A stretch of DNA of 64,000 nt. Source: Anabaena sp. 4-3. GTDB taxonomy: Bacteria > Cyanobacteriota > Cyanobacteriia > Cyanobacteriales > Nostocaceae. Below are positions 1 through 9,057 of the stretch, one piece after another (positions within the stretch are counted from its first letter, which is position 1; each line of letters opens with the position of its first letter). The stretch is from the NCBI RefSeq assembly GCF_001597745.1, contig NZ_LUHJ01000026.1:149990-213989 (forward strand), in the 5' to 3' direction. Position numbers and translations under genes: made by a program. The notes under the pieces are model-generated. The model saw only the letters and a program-made list of their open reading frames with translations. It was not told where the DNA came from and did no database searches.

Positions 1-794
1 GGCCCAGCAAATAAATAATTCATCACACCGTCAAATTGTGTACCATCCAACCACTCACGGGAATCTCCCCAGACTTCCCCGACAATATAAGCATCAGGAT
101 TAATAGCTTTGACTCGTTCGCGAAACTCTTGCCAAAAACCAGGAGTTTTAATTTCAAACGGCACATCTAACCGCCAACCGTCAATACCAAATTTAAGCCA
201 ATATTCGGCGATTTCCATGATATATTCCCGCACTTCTGGGTTATCATGATTAAATACAGGCAACGCTCGATTATCAGCCCAACCTACATAGTTAGCGGGT
301 AACTCGCCAGTGTACGGCGCAAGCGGCCAGCCTTCAATTTTAAACCAATTCACCCAAGGGGAATAAGGGCCATTTTCTAAAATGTCATGGAAAAAGAAAA
401 ACCCCCGACTGGCATGATTAAATACGCCATCGAGAACAACTTTCATATTTCTGCGGTGGGCAGCGTCTAGTAATTCTTTAAAGGCTGGATTACCCCCTAA
501 CATCGGGTCTACTTGATAATAATCATGGGTATGATAACGGTGATTGCTGGCAGATTGAAATATAGGTGTGAAGTAAATAGCATTAATGCCTAAATCTTGA
601 ATATAGTCTAATTGCTCCATAATGCCCCATAAATCACCACCTTTGTAACCTTGCAGTGTGGGCATTGCTTCCCAGTCTTCCCAACGTGCATTACGCAACA
701 AGCGTTTACGGGGCTGTTGACTTCTGGCGAAGCGGTCGGGAAAAATTTGGTAGAATACAGCGTGTTTCACCCAGTCTGGTGTGTGTATTTGCAT
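1..794 (-). CDS. GH13 alpha-amylase family glycosidase, 3' part missing
   Basis: I translated this from the minus strand. It starts at ATG 792-794 and runs 264 codons until the window's left edge cuts it. The start matches the family's N-terminus ([16 protein letters not shown]). GH13 TIM-barrel motifs are present: DGVFNH near residue 122, [10 protein letters not shown] with the likely nucleophile Asp210, and EVWG with the likely acid/base Glu240. It should cleave or rearrange alpha-1,4/1,6-glucans such as glycogen or maltodextrins in the cytoplasm. The missing C-terminus prevents choosing between neopullulanase/cyclomaltodextrinase and plain amylase. The H-rich segment after the third strand ([10 protein letters not shown]) is typical of the cyclomaltodextrinase side. 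It is divergent from glgC. Confidence 0.9.
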   Translation of the reverse strand, partial: MQIHTPDWVKHAVFYQIFPDRFARSQQPRKRLLRNARWEDWEAMPTLQGYKGGDLWGIMEQLDYIQDLGINAIYFTPIFQSASNHRYHTHDYYQVDPMLGGNPAFKELLDAAHRRNMKVVLDGVFNHASRGFFFFHDILENGPYSPWVNWFKIEGWPLAPYTGELPANYVGWADNRALPVFNHDNPEVREYIMEIAEYWLKFGIDGWRLDVPFEIKTPGFWQEFRERVKAINPDAYIVGEVWGDSREWLDGTQFDGVMNYLFAG

Positions 795-868
795 GATTTT
801 TTCTTGATTGCTTTGATAATTATTGTGGCAAATTCTGAAATATTCGAGGTGTTAAGCAAAAAGGGAAT

Positions 869-1010
869 AGGGAACAGGGAACGGTGAGGAACCAACCGTT
901 TCCCGTTTCTGTGAAGCACTTGCTCAAGCCTTTGCAAGCCCCCACTTTTAAGCGGATTTAAATCACCTGCAAAACCTACACTGTTCCCGGTTGCCCGTTC
1001 CCTGTTCCCT
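869..1010. repeat. Inverted repeat of GGGAACA-type heptamers
   Basis: Arms at 869-884 and 995-1010 are complementary over 16 bases (AGGGAACAGGGAACGG and its reverse complement). The arms are made of the 7-nt GGGAACA-type unit common in Nostocales. The span is 142 bp and has no coding sense. It fills the gap between the GH13 gene and the glgC promoter region. Confidence 0.7.
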
Positions 1011-1028
1011 TTTAAATGGTTTTGACCG

Positions 1029-1062
1029 AGCGATCGCCTACAATCAGACATAGGCGATCGCT
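1029..1062. promoter_or_regulatory. Perfect 12-bp inverted repeat built on two HIP1 sites
   Basis: AGCGATCGCCTA at 1029-1040 and TAGGCGATCGCT at 1051-1062 are perfect reverse complements around a 10-nt loop. It lies about 140 bp upstream of glgC. It could form a hairpin or be a dyad operator, or it may just be paired HIP1 octamers. No -10 box is obvious to me next to it. Confidence 0.45.
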
Positions 1063-1201
1063 GACTAATTATCGACATGGGCATACATCACAAGTAGGGT
1101 TTGTAAAATTCCTTAGACATAATCGTTGATCCCCCCTTACCAGCTGCTACATACAGTCCTAAACTGTAGGTGGGATTTGAACGGCAGTTGGGAGAAATCT
1201 T

Positions 1202-2491
1202 GTGAAAAAAGTCTTAGCAATTATCCTTGGAGGTGGTGCAGGTACTCGCCTGTACCCTTTAACCAAACTACGTGCTAAACCGGCAGTACCAGTGGCAGGG
1301 AAGTACCGCCTAATAGATATCCCTGTCAGTAACTGCATCAATTCTGAGATTTATAAAATCTACGTCCTCACACAATTTAACTCGGCTTCCCTCAACCGTC
1401 ATATTGCCCGTACCTATAACTTCACTGGCTTCAGTGAGGGGTTTGTAGAAGTGCTAGCCGCACAACAAACACCAGAAAACCCCAATTGGTTCCAAGGTAC
1501 GGCTGATGCGGTGCGTCAGTATATCTGGCTGTTGGAAGAATGGAATGTGGACGAATACCTGATTTTATCAGGAGATCACCTCTACCGCATGGACTATCGT
1601 CTATTTGTAGAACGCCATCGCGAAACAGGTGCGGATATCACACTCTCAGTTATCCCCATAGACGAACGCCGGGCTTCCGATTTTGGCTTAATGAAAATTG
1701 ATAATTCCGGTAGGGTAATCGACTTTAGCGAAAAACCGAAAGGCGAAGCTTTAGCTAATATGCGCGTCGATACCACCATTTTGGGATTGTCAGCCGAACA
1801 AGCCAAATTGCAGCCCTACATCGCCTCGATGGGGATTTATGTTTTTAAAAGAGACGTTTTGATCAAACTTTTGAAAGAATCTTTAGAACGCACCGATTTC
1901 GGTAAGGAAATTATTCCTGATGCGGCAAAAGATTACAATGTTCAAGCTTATTTATTTGACGACTACTGGGAAGATATCGGGACAATTGAAGCATTCTATA
2001 ATGCCAATTTAGCCCTGACTCGGCAACCATTACCGCCTTTTAGCTTCTACGATGAAGAAGCACCCATTTATACCCGCCCTCGTTATTTGCCACCAACCAA
2101 ATTATTAGACTGTCATGTGACAGAATCGATAATTGGGGAAGGTTGCATTTTGAAAAACTGCCGCATTCAACACTCAGTGTTGGGTGTGCGATCGCGGGTA
2201 GAATCTGGCTCTATCATCGAAGAATCTTTAGTGATGGGTTCTGACTTTTATCAACCTTACGTAGAACGCCAAAGCAGTTTAGAAAAAGGTGAAATTCCCA
2301 TAGGTATCGGTGGAGATACAATCATTCGCCGTGCCATCATTGACAAAAATGCCCGCATCGGTCACGATGTCAAAATTATCAATAAAGACAACGTACAGGA
2401 AGCTAACCGCGAAAATCAAGGCTTCTACATTCGCAGTGGCATTGTAGTTGTTCTCAAAAATGCTGTAATTCCCGATGGCACTATTATTTAG
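1202..2491 (+). CDS. glgC: Glucose-1-phosphate adenylyltransferase (ADP-glucose pyrophosphorylase)
   Basis: Makes ADP-glucose from glucose-1-phosphate and ATP, the committed, allosterically controlled step of glycogen synthesis. The 429 aa equal the usual cyanobacterial length. Visible motifs are the nucleotide-binding [12 protein letters not shown] near residue 9, [30 protein letters not shown] and FSEKPKG (sugar-phosphate site). The C-terminus is a left-handed beta-helix with the lysine-bearing regulatory segments ([25 protein letters not shown]). The start is GTG at 1202; no upstream in-frame ATG gives a better N-terminus, and [14 protein letters not shown] is the family start. It is monocistronic and followed by a heptamer repeat array. 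Confidence 0.98.
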   Translation: MKKVLAIILGGGAGTRLYPLTKLRAKPAVPVAGKYRLIDIPVSNCINSEIYKIYVLTQFNSASLNRHIARTYNFTGFSEGFVEVLAAQQTPENPNWFQGTADAVRQYIWLLEEWNVDEYLILSGDHLYRMDYRLFVERHRETGADITLSVIPIDERRASDFGLMKIDNSGRVIDFSEKPKGEALANMRVDTTILGLSAEQAKLQPYIASMGIYVFKRDVLIKLLKESLERTDFGKEIIPDAAKDYNVQAYLFDDYWEDIGTIEAFYNANLALTRQPLPPFSFYDEEAPIYTRPRYLPPTKLLDCHVTESIIGEGCILKNCRIQHSVLGVRSRVESGSIIEESLVMGSDFYQPYVERQSSLEKGEIPIGIGGDTIIRRAIIDKNARIGHDVKIINKDNVQEANRENQGFYIRSGIVVVLKNAVIPDGTII

Positions 2492-2528
2492 TTATTAGTC
2501 ATTAGTCATTAGTCATTAGTCATTAGTT
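2489..2528. repeat. STRR array, unit TTAGTCA
   Basis: Five or so tandem copies of the heptamer TTAGTCA begin at the glgC stop codon and run to about 2528. They are the reverse complement of the TGACTAA arrays found elsewhere in the window (21.5, 28.2 and 39.7 kb). This is a Nostocales short tandemly repeated repetitive sequence. Confidence 0.9.
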
Positions 2529-2563
2529 AAGATATTTAACTAGGGACTGTTGACTATGGACTC

Positions 2564-3085
2564 ATGACTAAACTACTGTTGCTGATTGGTCTTCCTGGTA
2601 GCGGTAAGTCAACTTTAGCAAAACAAATACTCTCACAATGCCCCCAGATGCACCTAATTTCTACAGATGCTATCCGGGGGCAATTATTCGGCTCAGAAGC
2701 TATTCAAGGGCCGTGGCTGCTGATTTGGCGGGAAATTCAACGACAATTGCAACAGGCTATTGTTACAAATAAACCCGTAATTTTTGATGCTACTAACGCC
2801 CAACGCCGCCATCGTCGGGAAATTATCACCCTAGCCCGTGAAATAGGTTTTACTCACATTACAGGGTTATGGGTGAGAACTCCAGTATGGCTATGTTTAG
2901 CAAGGAATAAACGACGCGATCGCCAAGTCCCCGAAGACATTATCTTACGAATGCACCGCCAACTCCGCGACGCACCCCCCAGCCTCGAAGAAGGACTAGA
3001 TAACTTAATTTCCTACCCCATCCCCAGTCAAGAGTCCCCAAAGTACGGTAATCGCCCTCATGCCATCAGCAACAACCACACTTGA
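2564..3085 (+). CDS. P-loop kinase-like ATP-binding protein (AAA_33 / zeta-like fold)
   Basis: A 173-aa single-domain protein with an N-terminal Walker A, GLPGSGKST at residues 9-17. It is followed by STDAIRGQLFG (the substrate/Mg region of the polynucleotide-kinase/zeta-toxin-like fold), VIFDATNAQRRHRR around residue 72 (Walker B-like strand plus basic helix) and an Arg-rich lid, NKRRDRQVP. This architecture is that of small predicted kinases (COG0645/COG4639 type) acting on nucleotides, sugars or RNA ends; the substrate cannot be read from sequence. ATG 2564 follows the heptamer array directly. No partner antitoxin is adjacent, which argues against a zeta toxin module. Confidence 0.75.
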   Translation: MTKLLLLIGLPGSGKSTLAKQILSQCPQMHLISTDAIRGQLFGSEAIQGPWLLIWREIQRQLQQAIVTNKPVIFDATNAQRRHRREIITLAREIGFTHITGLWVRTPVWLCLARNKRRDRQVPEDIILRMHRQLRDAPPSLEEGLDNLISYPIPSQESPKYGNRPHAISNNHT

Positions 3086-3206
3086 TTTTATTGATAATTT
3101 GTTAATTTAAAATCAGAATTATTTGTGCTTGGCATTATACCTAGCAAACACAGAATCTCACATCTTAGAAAAAAACTTAAAGAAAATCGCTACAGGAGGC
3201 TGGTAG

Positions 3207-4214
3207 ATGGCTGCAACCGACTTCAAGGACTATTACACGATTTTAGGAGTTAGTAAAACTGCCAGTCCAGAAGAAATTAAGCAAGCTTTTCGGAAATTAG
3301 CCCGCAAGTATCACCCTGATGTGAACCCAGGTAACAAGCAAGCGGAAGCACGCTTCAAAGAAATTAACGAAGCTTACGAAGTTTTATCAGATCCAGACAA
3401 ACGCAAAAAATATGACCAATTTGGTCAATATTGGCGACAAGTAGGTGAAGGCGGCTTCCCTGGCGGTGCTGGTGTCGATATGAACGGTTTCGACTTCAGT
3501 CAATACGGCACTTTTGATGAGTTTATCAATGAATTACTAGGACGCTTTGGTGGTGGTGCGCCTCGCGGTGGCAGACAAAGCTATTCTTATCGTACCTCTA
3601 CAGGTAGACCAGGGGGCGGTTATAGTGGGTTTGGTGACTTCGGTTTTCAAGATGTTGGTGCAGCTGGTGCAGGTGGCGCAGCAGATACAGAAGCTTCTAT
3701 TAGTTTGACATTTGGAGAAGCTTTTGCAGGTTGTCAAAAGCGGTTTAGCTTAGGTAACGAAACCATAGATGTTCGTATCCCAGCCGGCGCGAAATCCGGT
3801 ACTCGTCTGCGGGTGCGTGGTAAAGGACAATTCAACCCCATGACTCAACAACGTGGCGACTTATATCTTAAGGTAGAATTACAGCCACATTCATTCTTCC
3901 AGATTGATGGTGATAATCTTGTCTGTGAAGTACCGATAACTCCCGATGAAGCTGCCCTTGGTGCGTCAATTGATGTTCCCACACCCGATGGTAGTGTAAA
4001 TGTGAAGTTACCAGCCGGAGTGCGTTCTGGCCAATCTTTGCGTTTACGGGGTAAAGGCTGGCCTCTTTCTAGAGGTGGGCGTGGTGATCAGTTGGTGAAG
4101 GTGGCGATCGTTCCACCCAAAGAAATGAGCCAGCAAGAACGGGAATACTATGAAAAAATCCGGGCTATTCGTAGTTACAATCCCCGCAGTCATTTACAGC
4201 AAGTTAAACTTTAA
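3207..4214 (+). CDS. DnaJ/Hsp40 co-chaperone, type II (CbpA-like)
   Basis: J-domain protein that delivers unfolded clients to DnaK and stimulates its ATPase. Residues 7-72 are the J domain with His36-Pro37-Asp38. A Gly/Phe-rich linker follows (about 78-155). The C-terminal substrate-binding repeats occupy roughly 165-315 ([19 protein letters not shown] and a second [19 protein letters not shown] copy). There is no CxxCxGxG zinc finger, so this is a type II (CbpA/DnaJB1-like) protein, not canonical DnaJ. ATG 3207 is preceded by a strong Shine-Dalgarno, ACAGGAGG, 10 nt upstream. It is followed by a perfect palindrome and seems monocistronic. Confidence 0.95.
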   Translation: MAATDFKDYYTILGVSKTASPEEIKQAFRKLARKYHPDVNPGNKQAEARFKEINEAYEVLSDPDKRKKYDQFGQYWRQVGEGGFPGGAGVDMNGFDFSQYGTFDEFINELLGRFGGGAPRGGRQSYSYRTSTGRPGGGYSGFGDFGFQDVGAAGAGGAADTEASISLTFGEAFAGCQKRFSLGNETIDVRIPAGAKSGTRLRVRGKGQFNPMTQQRGDLYLKVELQPHSFFQIDGDNLVCEVPITPDEAALGASIDVPTPDGSVNVKLPAGVRSGQSLRLRGKGWPLSRGGRGDQLVKVAIVPPKEMSQQEREYYEKIRAIRSYNPRSHLQQVKL

Positions 4215-4237
4215 AGTTCGGAAAGCTTCCCTAAAAA

Positions 4238-4267
4238 TGTAGAGACGTTGCATGCAACGTCTCTACA
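4238..4267. repeat. 30-bp perfect palindrome after dnaJ
   Basis: TGTAGAGACGTTGCA followed by its exact reverse complement, with no spacer. It sits 24 bp after the dnaJ stop. It resembles dispersed palindromes of Nostoc genomes and could act as a transcription end or RNA 3' stabiliser, although no T-run follows immediately. Confidence 0.85.
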
Positions 4268-4352
4268 TACAACGTATTTTATCTGAGTCATTAACGGTAG
4301 GGCGATGCACTGGCCACAATCCAAATTCAGGGTTTGAGCAAATTCAGAACAT

Positions 4353-4468
4353 TAGACCTCTTGCAAAAGTCATGATTCTAGCGTCTTTCTTTGCGTCTTT
4401 GCGCCTACCCTTCGGGAACGCCTAGCGGCGAATGCGTGAGGCAGAAAAATATTTATGCAAGAGGTCTA
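4353..4468. repeat. MITE-like element with 13-bp terminal inverted repeats
   Basis: TAGACCTCTTGCA at 4353-4365 and TGCAAGAGGTCTA at 4456-4468 are perfect inverted termini of a 116-bp non-coding segment. Inside lies a small dispersed palindromic module (CCTTCGGGAACGC ... GGCGAATGCG). No target-site duplication is clear. It may be a non-autonomous element or a large hairpin near the 3' end of the next minus-strand gene. Confidence 0.6.
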
Positions 4469-4482
4469 TTGCCCACCTGACT

Positions 4483-5019
4483 TTAATTGAACATATTGAG
4501 TAAAGTTTCAATACTGGCATTGTGATCTAAAAACGAAAATAAATGCTTGTAGCGGAGTTTTCCTTCTTTATCTAATACAAACTGAGCAGGTAAAGGCGCA
4601 CCTAGGGCTTGTCCTACTTGATAAGTGCGAAATACTCTGCAACTAGGGTCACTCAGCAAAGGCATTTTTAAGCCTAAGTCTCTCACAACTATTTGGCTTT
4701 GCTTTTCGTCTGTACTGGTAATCAGTAAAACCTCTATATCACGCTGTTTAAATTCCTCGTAGTTCTCATTTAAAGCTTTGATATGAGGAAAGCAAAAAGG
4801 GCAATATTGCTTTTCGGTAAAAATTCGCGTAAATGCTAGTAAAACAGGCTGCTTGCCGGAAAAATTCGCTAATTTTACTGTGCTGTTGTTGGTGATATCC
4901 GGTAATTGAAAATCTGGTGTTTTTACATCCAGCCTTAATTCATTACTAGCTGGAATCGGCAGAAAATTACGAAAGAAACGCTCGTTAAGTAAGCCACTGA
5001 AATCTGTTGAGGTTAACAT
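4483..5019 (-). CDS. Peroxiredoxin-like redoxin (AhpC/TSA fold)
   Basis: Thioredoxin-fold protein of about 178 aa from ATG 5019; an upstream in-frame ATG at 5073 would add 18 hydrophobic residues. I prefer 5019 because it gives a compact soluble protein, but the longer form could carry a membrane signal. Visible are TPDFQLPDITN (family N-terminal strand), a conserved YCPFCFPH with a CxxC in the position of the peroxidatic Cys, and GAPLPAQFVLDKEGKLRYKH. It probably reduces peroxides or works as a thiol-disulfide protein. It lies on the same strand as the 2-Cys peroxiredoxin gene, about 260 bp downstream of it, so the two may form a redox pair although repeat DNA separates them. Confidence 0.75.
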   Translation of the reverse strand: MLTSTDFSGLLNERFFRNFLPIPASNELRLDVKTPDFQLPDITNNSTVKLANFSGKQPVLLAFTRIFTEKQYCPFCFPHIKALNENYEEFKQRDIEVLLITSTDEKQSQIVVRDLGLKMPLLSDPSCRVFRTYQVGQALGAPLPAQFVLDKEGKLRYKHLFSFLDHNASIETLLNMFN

Positions 5020-5215
5020 AAATAATTCAAAATTAAAAATTATAAAACCACAGGTAAACACTGCCAATAACACTGATTTTATCTCTGTGTTCAGCTATGT
5101 TCATCTGTGGTATGGTTGATTTTCTGTCTGAAAATCTTACCAGCACAAAGGCAGATATCAAACAAAGGTTAGAAAGTTTTTAGCATAAACTTTGTTCCCT
5201 TTTGCCTTCTGCCCT

Positions 5216-5250
5216 ACGGGTTCGCCACTTGCTTATGCCGGGAAACCCGT
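5216..5250. repeat. Small dispersed palindromic repeat
   Basis: ACGGGTT at 5216-5222 pairs with AACCCGT at 5244-5250 around a loop, in a GC-rich block (5205-5275) of the kind scattered through this window (4.4, 8.4, 39.4, 56.0 kb). It lies just past the peroxiredoxin stop codon and could serve as its transcript end. Confidence 0.5.
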
Positions 5251-5278
5251 CCACCGCAGTGGCTCACTTCCTGCTTTT

Positions 5279-5890
5279 TTACACAGCAGCGAAGTAAACT
5301 TTAGACTTCACTGGGTCAGGTGTCATGGTTTTGTCGCCGGGTTGCCAACCAGCAGGACAAACTTCATCGGGGTGAGACTGCACATACTGAATTGCTTGCA
5401 GTGTCCGCAGGGTTTCATCAACGCTGCGACCAAATGCTAGGTTGTTGATGGTAGCGTGTTGGATAACACCATCTTTGTCGATGATGAATAGACCACGTAA
5501 AGCAATACCTGCGGCTGGGTCTAGTACGTTGTAAGCGGCACTAATCTCTTTTTTAATGTCGGAAACTAAGGGATAATTGAGGTCGCCAACACCACCAGAC
5601 TTACGATCTGTTTGAATCCAAGCTAGGTGTGAGAATTCGCTATCAACGGAAACACCAAGCACTTCAGTGTTAATTTTCTTAAATTCTTCGTAGCGATCGC
5701 TAAATGCTGTGATCTCAGTGGGGCAAACAAAGGTAAAGTCTAGGGGGTAGAAGAACAATACAACATACTTACCACGATAGTCGGAAAGTTTGATTGTCTT
5801 GAATTCCTGATCCGCCACAGCTGTTGCTGTAAAATCGGGAGCTTGTTGACCAACGCGCAGGCTTCCTTCTGTTCCGTAAGTGATGGACAT
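5279..5890 (-). CDS. Typical 2-Cys peroxiredoxin
   Basis: Thioredoxin-dependent peroxidase detoxifying H2O2 and organic peroxides in the cytosol. The 203 aa match the family. The peroxidatic site [13 protein letters not shown] lies around residue 50-60 and the resolving Cys is in the EVCPAGW motif near residue 177. The [10 protein letters not shown] (GGLG-type) loop associated with over-oxidation sensitivity is also present. The C-terminus reads SKVYFAAV, so the YF sensitivity motif is kept. ATG 5890 has the SD AAGGAGAA. It is divergent from the debranching-enzyme gene. Confidence 0.96.
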   Translation of the reverse strand: MSITYGTEGSLRVGQQAPDFTATAVADQEFKTIKLSDYRGKYVVLFFYPLDFTFVCPTEITAFSDRYEEFKKINTEVLGVSVDSEFSHLAWIQTDRKSGGVGDLNYPLVSDIKKEISAAYNVLDPAAGIALRGLFIIDKDGVIQHATINNLAFGRSVDETLRTLQAIQYVQSHPDEVCPAGWQPGDKTMTPDPVKSKVYFAAV

Positions 5891-6030
5891 TTACTATGTT
5901 CTCCTTCAACTTATATCCGTTTTCTAGCGTTGGAGTCGGGGTCAGGTAAATCTTACCCCTCCACGCTCTCTCACAGTTTGATTACGATCTGTTACAAATA
6001 TATCATACTCATAACGATTGTGAGTAGCAA

Positions 6031-8130
6031 ATGGCAGATTTAGATACAAGAGAATGGTTGCTGACTAATGGCTTGGGTAGCTTTGCCAGTGGTACGGTGT
6101 CGGATGTGCGGACACGGACTTATCATGGTTGGCTATTTGTCGCCACAAATCCACCGGCTGGGCGTACCCTGTTGTTATCACACTTAGAAGCTAGCTTGGA
6201 AGTTGGCGGGAAAGTGGTTTCACTGGGGACGAATATCTGGGGGACAGGTAACATTGAGCCGAGAGGCTACAAACTGCTGCACAGTTTCGAGATTAACCCT
6301 GTTCCCCAATGGATTTGGGGTGAGAATGACTGGCAACTGAGCAGACAATTGCTGATGCCGCATGGGATGGGAGGGAGTAGGGAAGAAAATCAGGCGGGCG
6401 ACTCCCGAATGAGTGATGGGCTACACCCGACCGGAGGTCATCGCCTATTAATTCAATATCGTTATGAAGGTAGACAAACGGCAACCTTAAGACTGCGCTT
6501 GCTGATAGGCGATCGCGACTTTCACAGTCAACAAACCGCGACTTCAGACTTACAATTTTCCCAACTGCTGGGACATCAACAAGTGTGTTTGCAAGCCATT
6601 AAATCGGGGCATTTTGGTACACCTTGGCAATTGCGTTGGACACAAGGAGAATATCGAGCAGATTCGGTGTGGTATTGGAATTACGAATTTCCCCAAGAAA
6701 CAAAACGGGGATTAGGCGATCGCGAAGACCTCTACAGCCCTGGTTATTTGACCGTCACACTCAAACCAGGAGATGCAGTCACTCTAGAAGCACGCATCGG
6801 TTTTCCTGAGCAAACACCAGATATTCTTACCACCGATACCTTTGCCGCAGCTGTCGCCGCAGAACAACAACGACTATCTGAGATTTTTGGTTGGGAATTA
6901 GGGACTAGGGACTGGGGACTGGGGACTGGGGAAGCAGAAATGCCCAATGCCCCATGCCCCCTGCCCAATTCCCAATCCAAAATTTGGCGACAATTATTAA
7001 AAGCTGGTGATCAGTTCATCGTCTATCGTGCTTCAATTGCTGGGCCTACGGTAATTGCTGGTTATCACTGGTTTAATGACTGGGGACGGGATACCTTAAT
7101 CGCCTTACCGGGTTTAACCTTAGTACCTCAACGCTTTGACCTAGCAAAAGGACTGTTACGCACCTTTGGGCGTTACTGTCGTTACGGTTTGATACCGAAT
7201 GCTTTCCCTGATGTGGACAGTGAACCGTTTTACAACAGCATTGATGCGGCTTTGTGGTGGATTGAAACTTTAGGGCTTTACTTAGAAGCAACCCAAGACT
7301 GGCAATTTTTGTCTGAACAGTTCCCTGTAGTCCAACAAATCCATAAAGCTTTTTTAGCTGGTACACGCTACAACATCCAAATTGATGCTACCGATGGATT
7401 GGTGGGATGGGATGCCAGAGGTGTGGCTTTAACTTGGATGGATGCAATAGTAGAAGGAGAACCTGTCACGCCTCGACCTGGCAAAGCTGTAGAAATTAAT
7501 GCACTGTGGTATTCTGCATTATGTTGGATGAGTAACTGGGCAGAATGCTTGAGCCAGTTACAAGTAGGTGATACGGCACGTTTAGCAAAGCAAGCAGGGC
7601 GTTATGCTGAACAAGCCCAACAGGTAAAAGCTTCTCTGCAAAAATTTTGGAATCCACAGTTAGGCTATTTGTACGACACCATTGATTTTGACGATCGCCG
7701 CCATGCTCAAATTCGCCCCAATGCTGTGATTGCATTGTCACTTTCCCATTGTGGGTTTACTCAACAACAAGGTCGTCAAGTCATAGATTTAGCAACTTAT
7801 CGCTTGCTGACTCCCTATGGACTACGCAGCCTTGACCCAGCCGATCCACAATATATAGGTAAATATGAAGGTAACTCACAAACACGCGATCGCTCTTACC
7901 ATCAGGGTACGGTGTGGACTTGGCTAATTGGCCCCTTTATCCGGGCTTGGCAGCGTTTTTTTCCCGAACAACCCCTACCTTTTGATTGGCAACCCCTTTT
8001 ACACCATTTCCTGAATGATGGTTGCATTGGTTCTATTTCCGAAATTTTTGATGGCGACGCACCACACCAACCCAGAGGCGCAGTAGCCCAAGCTTGGTCA
8101 ATCGCTGAAGTGATTCGTCATTTCAAATAG
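6031..8130 (+). CDS. Glycogen debranching enzyme family protein (amylo-alpha-1,6-glucosidase, GH133-like)
   Basis: A 699-aa protein likely removing alpha-1,6 branches from glycogen. The N-terminal GDE_N region (REWLLTNGLGSFASGTVSD; RTYHGWLFVATNPP) leads into a C-terminal (alpha/alpha)6 catalytic domain with GYHWFNDWGRDTLIALPGL near residue 345, VEINALWYSALCW and RDRSYHQGTVWTWLIGPF. These are family signatures; catalytic residues are inferred. Two stretches look foreign: residues about 287-316 are encoded by intergenic-type heptamer repeat DNA (nt 6889-6981), and residues about 112-136 by another low-complexity block. Both keep the frame. ATG 6031 is the only start that fits the conserved N-terminus. 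It likely cooperates with glgC and GH13 enzymes in glycogen turnover. Confidence 0.92.
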   Translation: MADLDTREWLLTNGLGSFASGTVSDVRTRTYHGWLFVATNPPAGRTLLLSHLEASLEVGGKVVSLGTNIWGTGNIEPRGYKLLHSFEINPVPQWIWGENDWQLSRQLLMPHGMGGSREENQAGDSRMSDGLHPTGGHRLLIQYRYEGRQTATLRLRLLIGDRDFHSQQTATSDLQFSQLLGHQQVCLQAIKSGHFGTPWQLRWTQGEYRADSVWYWNYEFPQETKRGLGDREDLYSPGYLTVTLKPGDAVTLEARIGFPEQTPDILTTDTFAAAVAAEQQRLSEIFGWELGTRDWGLGTGEAEMPNAPCPLPNSQSKIWRQLLKAGDQFIVYRASIAGPTVIAGYHWFNDWGRDTLIALPGLTLVPQRFDLAKGLLRTFGRYCRYGLIPNAFPDVDSEPFYNSIDAALWWIETLGLYLEATQDWQFLSEQFPVVQQIHKAFLAGTRYNIQIDATDGLVGWDARGVALTWMDAIVEGEPVTPRPGKAVEINALWYSALCWMSNWAECLSQLQVGDTARLAKQAGRYAEQAQQVKASLQKFWNPQLGYLYDTIDFDDRRHAQIRPNAVIALSLSHCGFTQQQGRQVIDLATYRLLTPYGLRSLDPADPQYIGKYEGNSQTRDRSYHQGTVWTWLIGPFIRAWQRFFPEQPLPFDWQPLLHHFLNDGCIGSISEIFDGDAPHQPRGAVAQAWSIAEVIRHFK

Positions 8131-8198
8131 TGATTTGAGTGAGCAAAGGTTAATCCTAATTGCTCAACTCACAACTTTTAGCTGATTAATTTATAATA

Positions 8199-8272
8199 TG
8201 GCTCAGGTCGGATTTGAACCAACGACCCCAGGCTTATGAGTCCCGTGCTCTAACCAACTGAGCTACTGAGCC
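8199..8272 (-). tRNA. trnM: tRNA-Met (CAT), elongator type
   Basis: On the minus strand the cloverleaf folds cleanly. The acceptor GGCTCAG/CTGAGCC pairs, then come a D arm GCTC/GAGC, an anticodon loop CTCATAA giving CAU, and a T arm GTTGG-TTCAAAT-CCGAC, with A as discriminator. CCA is not encoded. The anticodon stem has an A31-G39 mismatch with four good pairs below. The paired 1-72 end (G-C) and lack of three G-C pairs above the anticodon argue against initiator tRNA. An Ile2 (lysidine) identity cannot be fully excluded. Confidence 0.93.
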
Positions 8273-8482
8273 TTGTTTTTCACACAATTCTTAATATAGC
8301 AGACAAATTTAGATTTGGCTAGTGTTTTGCTAAAAAAAATTTTGGGTTATCGATAGCCCAATTACATCATAACCTTTCAGCCTTGCTCAAAAAAACGCAG
8401 AGGGCGACCCCTCGGAGGTTACGCCGTAATTTTCGATTCAGTCGCTTATCCTGAAATTGGGGTCTTTAGCTTCCTTGCGGTT
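8273..8482. other. Non-coding gap with dispersed repeat block
   Basis: About 210 bp between tRNA-Met and the fasciclin gene. It holds an A-rich run (8332-8340) and a GC-rich small dispersed repeat (8397-8425, with CCCCTCGGAGG). I see no gene and no convincing terminator. Confidence 0.5.
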
Positions 8483-8902
8483 TCATTTCCCTGCTACCAT
8501 TGCTGGTATCAACACATGATCAATAACGTGGATGACACCATTATCAGCCACGATATCTGTTTGGGTGATGTTGGTATCGTTTACCTTAATCACACCGTTA
8601 GTAGAATCAATCGCCAATACAGAACCTTCTAATGTTTCTGCTTCTTCTATCTGCACCAAATCCTCAGCCCTGACATCTCCGAAGGCTACATGATACGTCA
8701 AAACTTTTTTCAAAGTAGGGATATCTTTCTGTAGTGCATCTAAAGTTCCATCTGGTAACTTAGCAAAAGCTTCATCAGTAGGTGCAAATAAAGTGAAAAT
8801 ATCAGCACTTTTGAGGGTGTCTACGATTTGGGCAGTTTCAGCCAGTTGTAACAGCTTATTGAACTTGCCAACGTTGGCAGCAGTTTCCACAAGATTAGCC
8901 AT
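8483..8902 (-). CDS. Fasciclin (FAS1/beta-Ig-H3) domain protein
   Basis: A 139-aa protein consisting of a single FAS1 domain. H1 motif TIFTLFAPTDEAFAKLP lies around residue 36-52 (here DIFTLFAPTDEAF) and the H2 region VIHVIDHVLIPA is near the C-terminus; YHV in LTYHVAFGDV is also conserved. There is no signal peptide, so unlike many secreted fasciclins this one seems cytoplasmic, a form widespread in cyanobacteria. FAS1 domains mediate protein or carbohydrate contacts; no enzymatic role is implied. ATG 8902 is the natural start, and the gene is monocistronic. Confidence 0.93.
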   Translation of the reverse strand: MANLVETAANVGKFNKLLQLAETAQIVDTLKSADIFTLFAPTDEAFAKLPDGTLDALQKDIPTLKKVLTYHVAFGDVRAEDLVQIEEAETLEGSVLAIDSTNGVIKVNDTNITQTDIVADNGVIHVIDHVLIPAMVAGK

Positions 8903-9057
8903 AAGATGGGGTTAATTAATTAACTTCCTTACCCACTAAGTTATAAAGAGTTAAAAGTAATCAACCTCTATCAACAGAAAGGTTGCCAGCAATATCACCA
9001 AGTAGAACATTGATTGAGTGCTGCTAAACTAGGGTATGTCCCCAAGAACCAGTTACT

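Noticed and set aside
2564-3085. Zeta-toxin of a toxin-antitoxin system
   Set aside because: The fold fits, but no epsilon-like or other antitoxin gene is adjacent; a house-keeping-type small kinase is more likely.
5192-5440. Plus-strand frame crossing the dispersed repeat and the peroxiredoxin 3' end
   Set aside because: Made of repeat DNA and antisense to a conserved gene.
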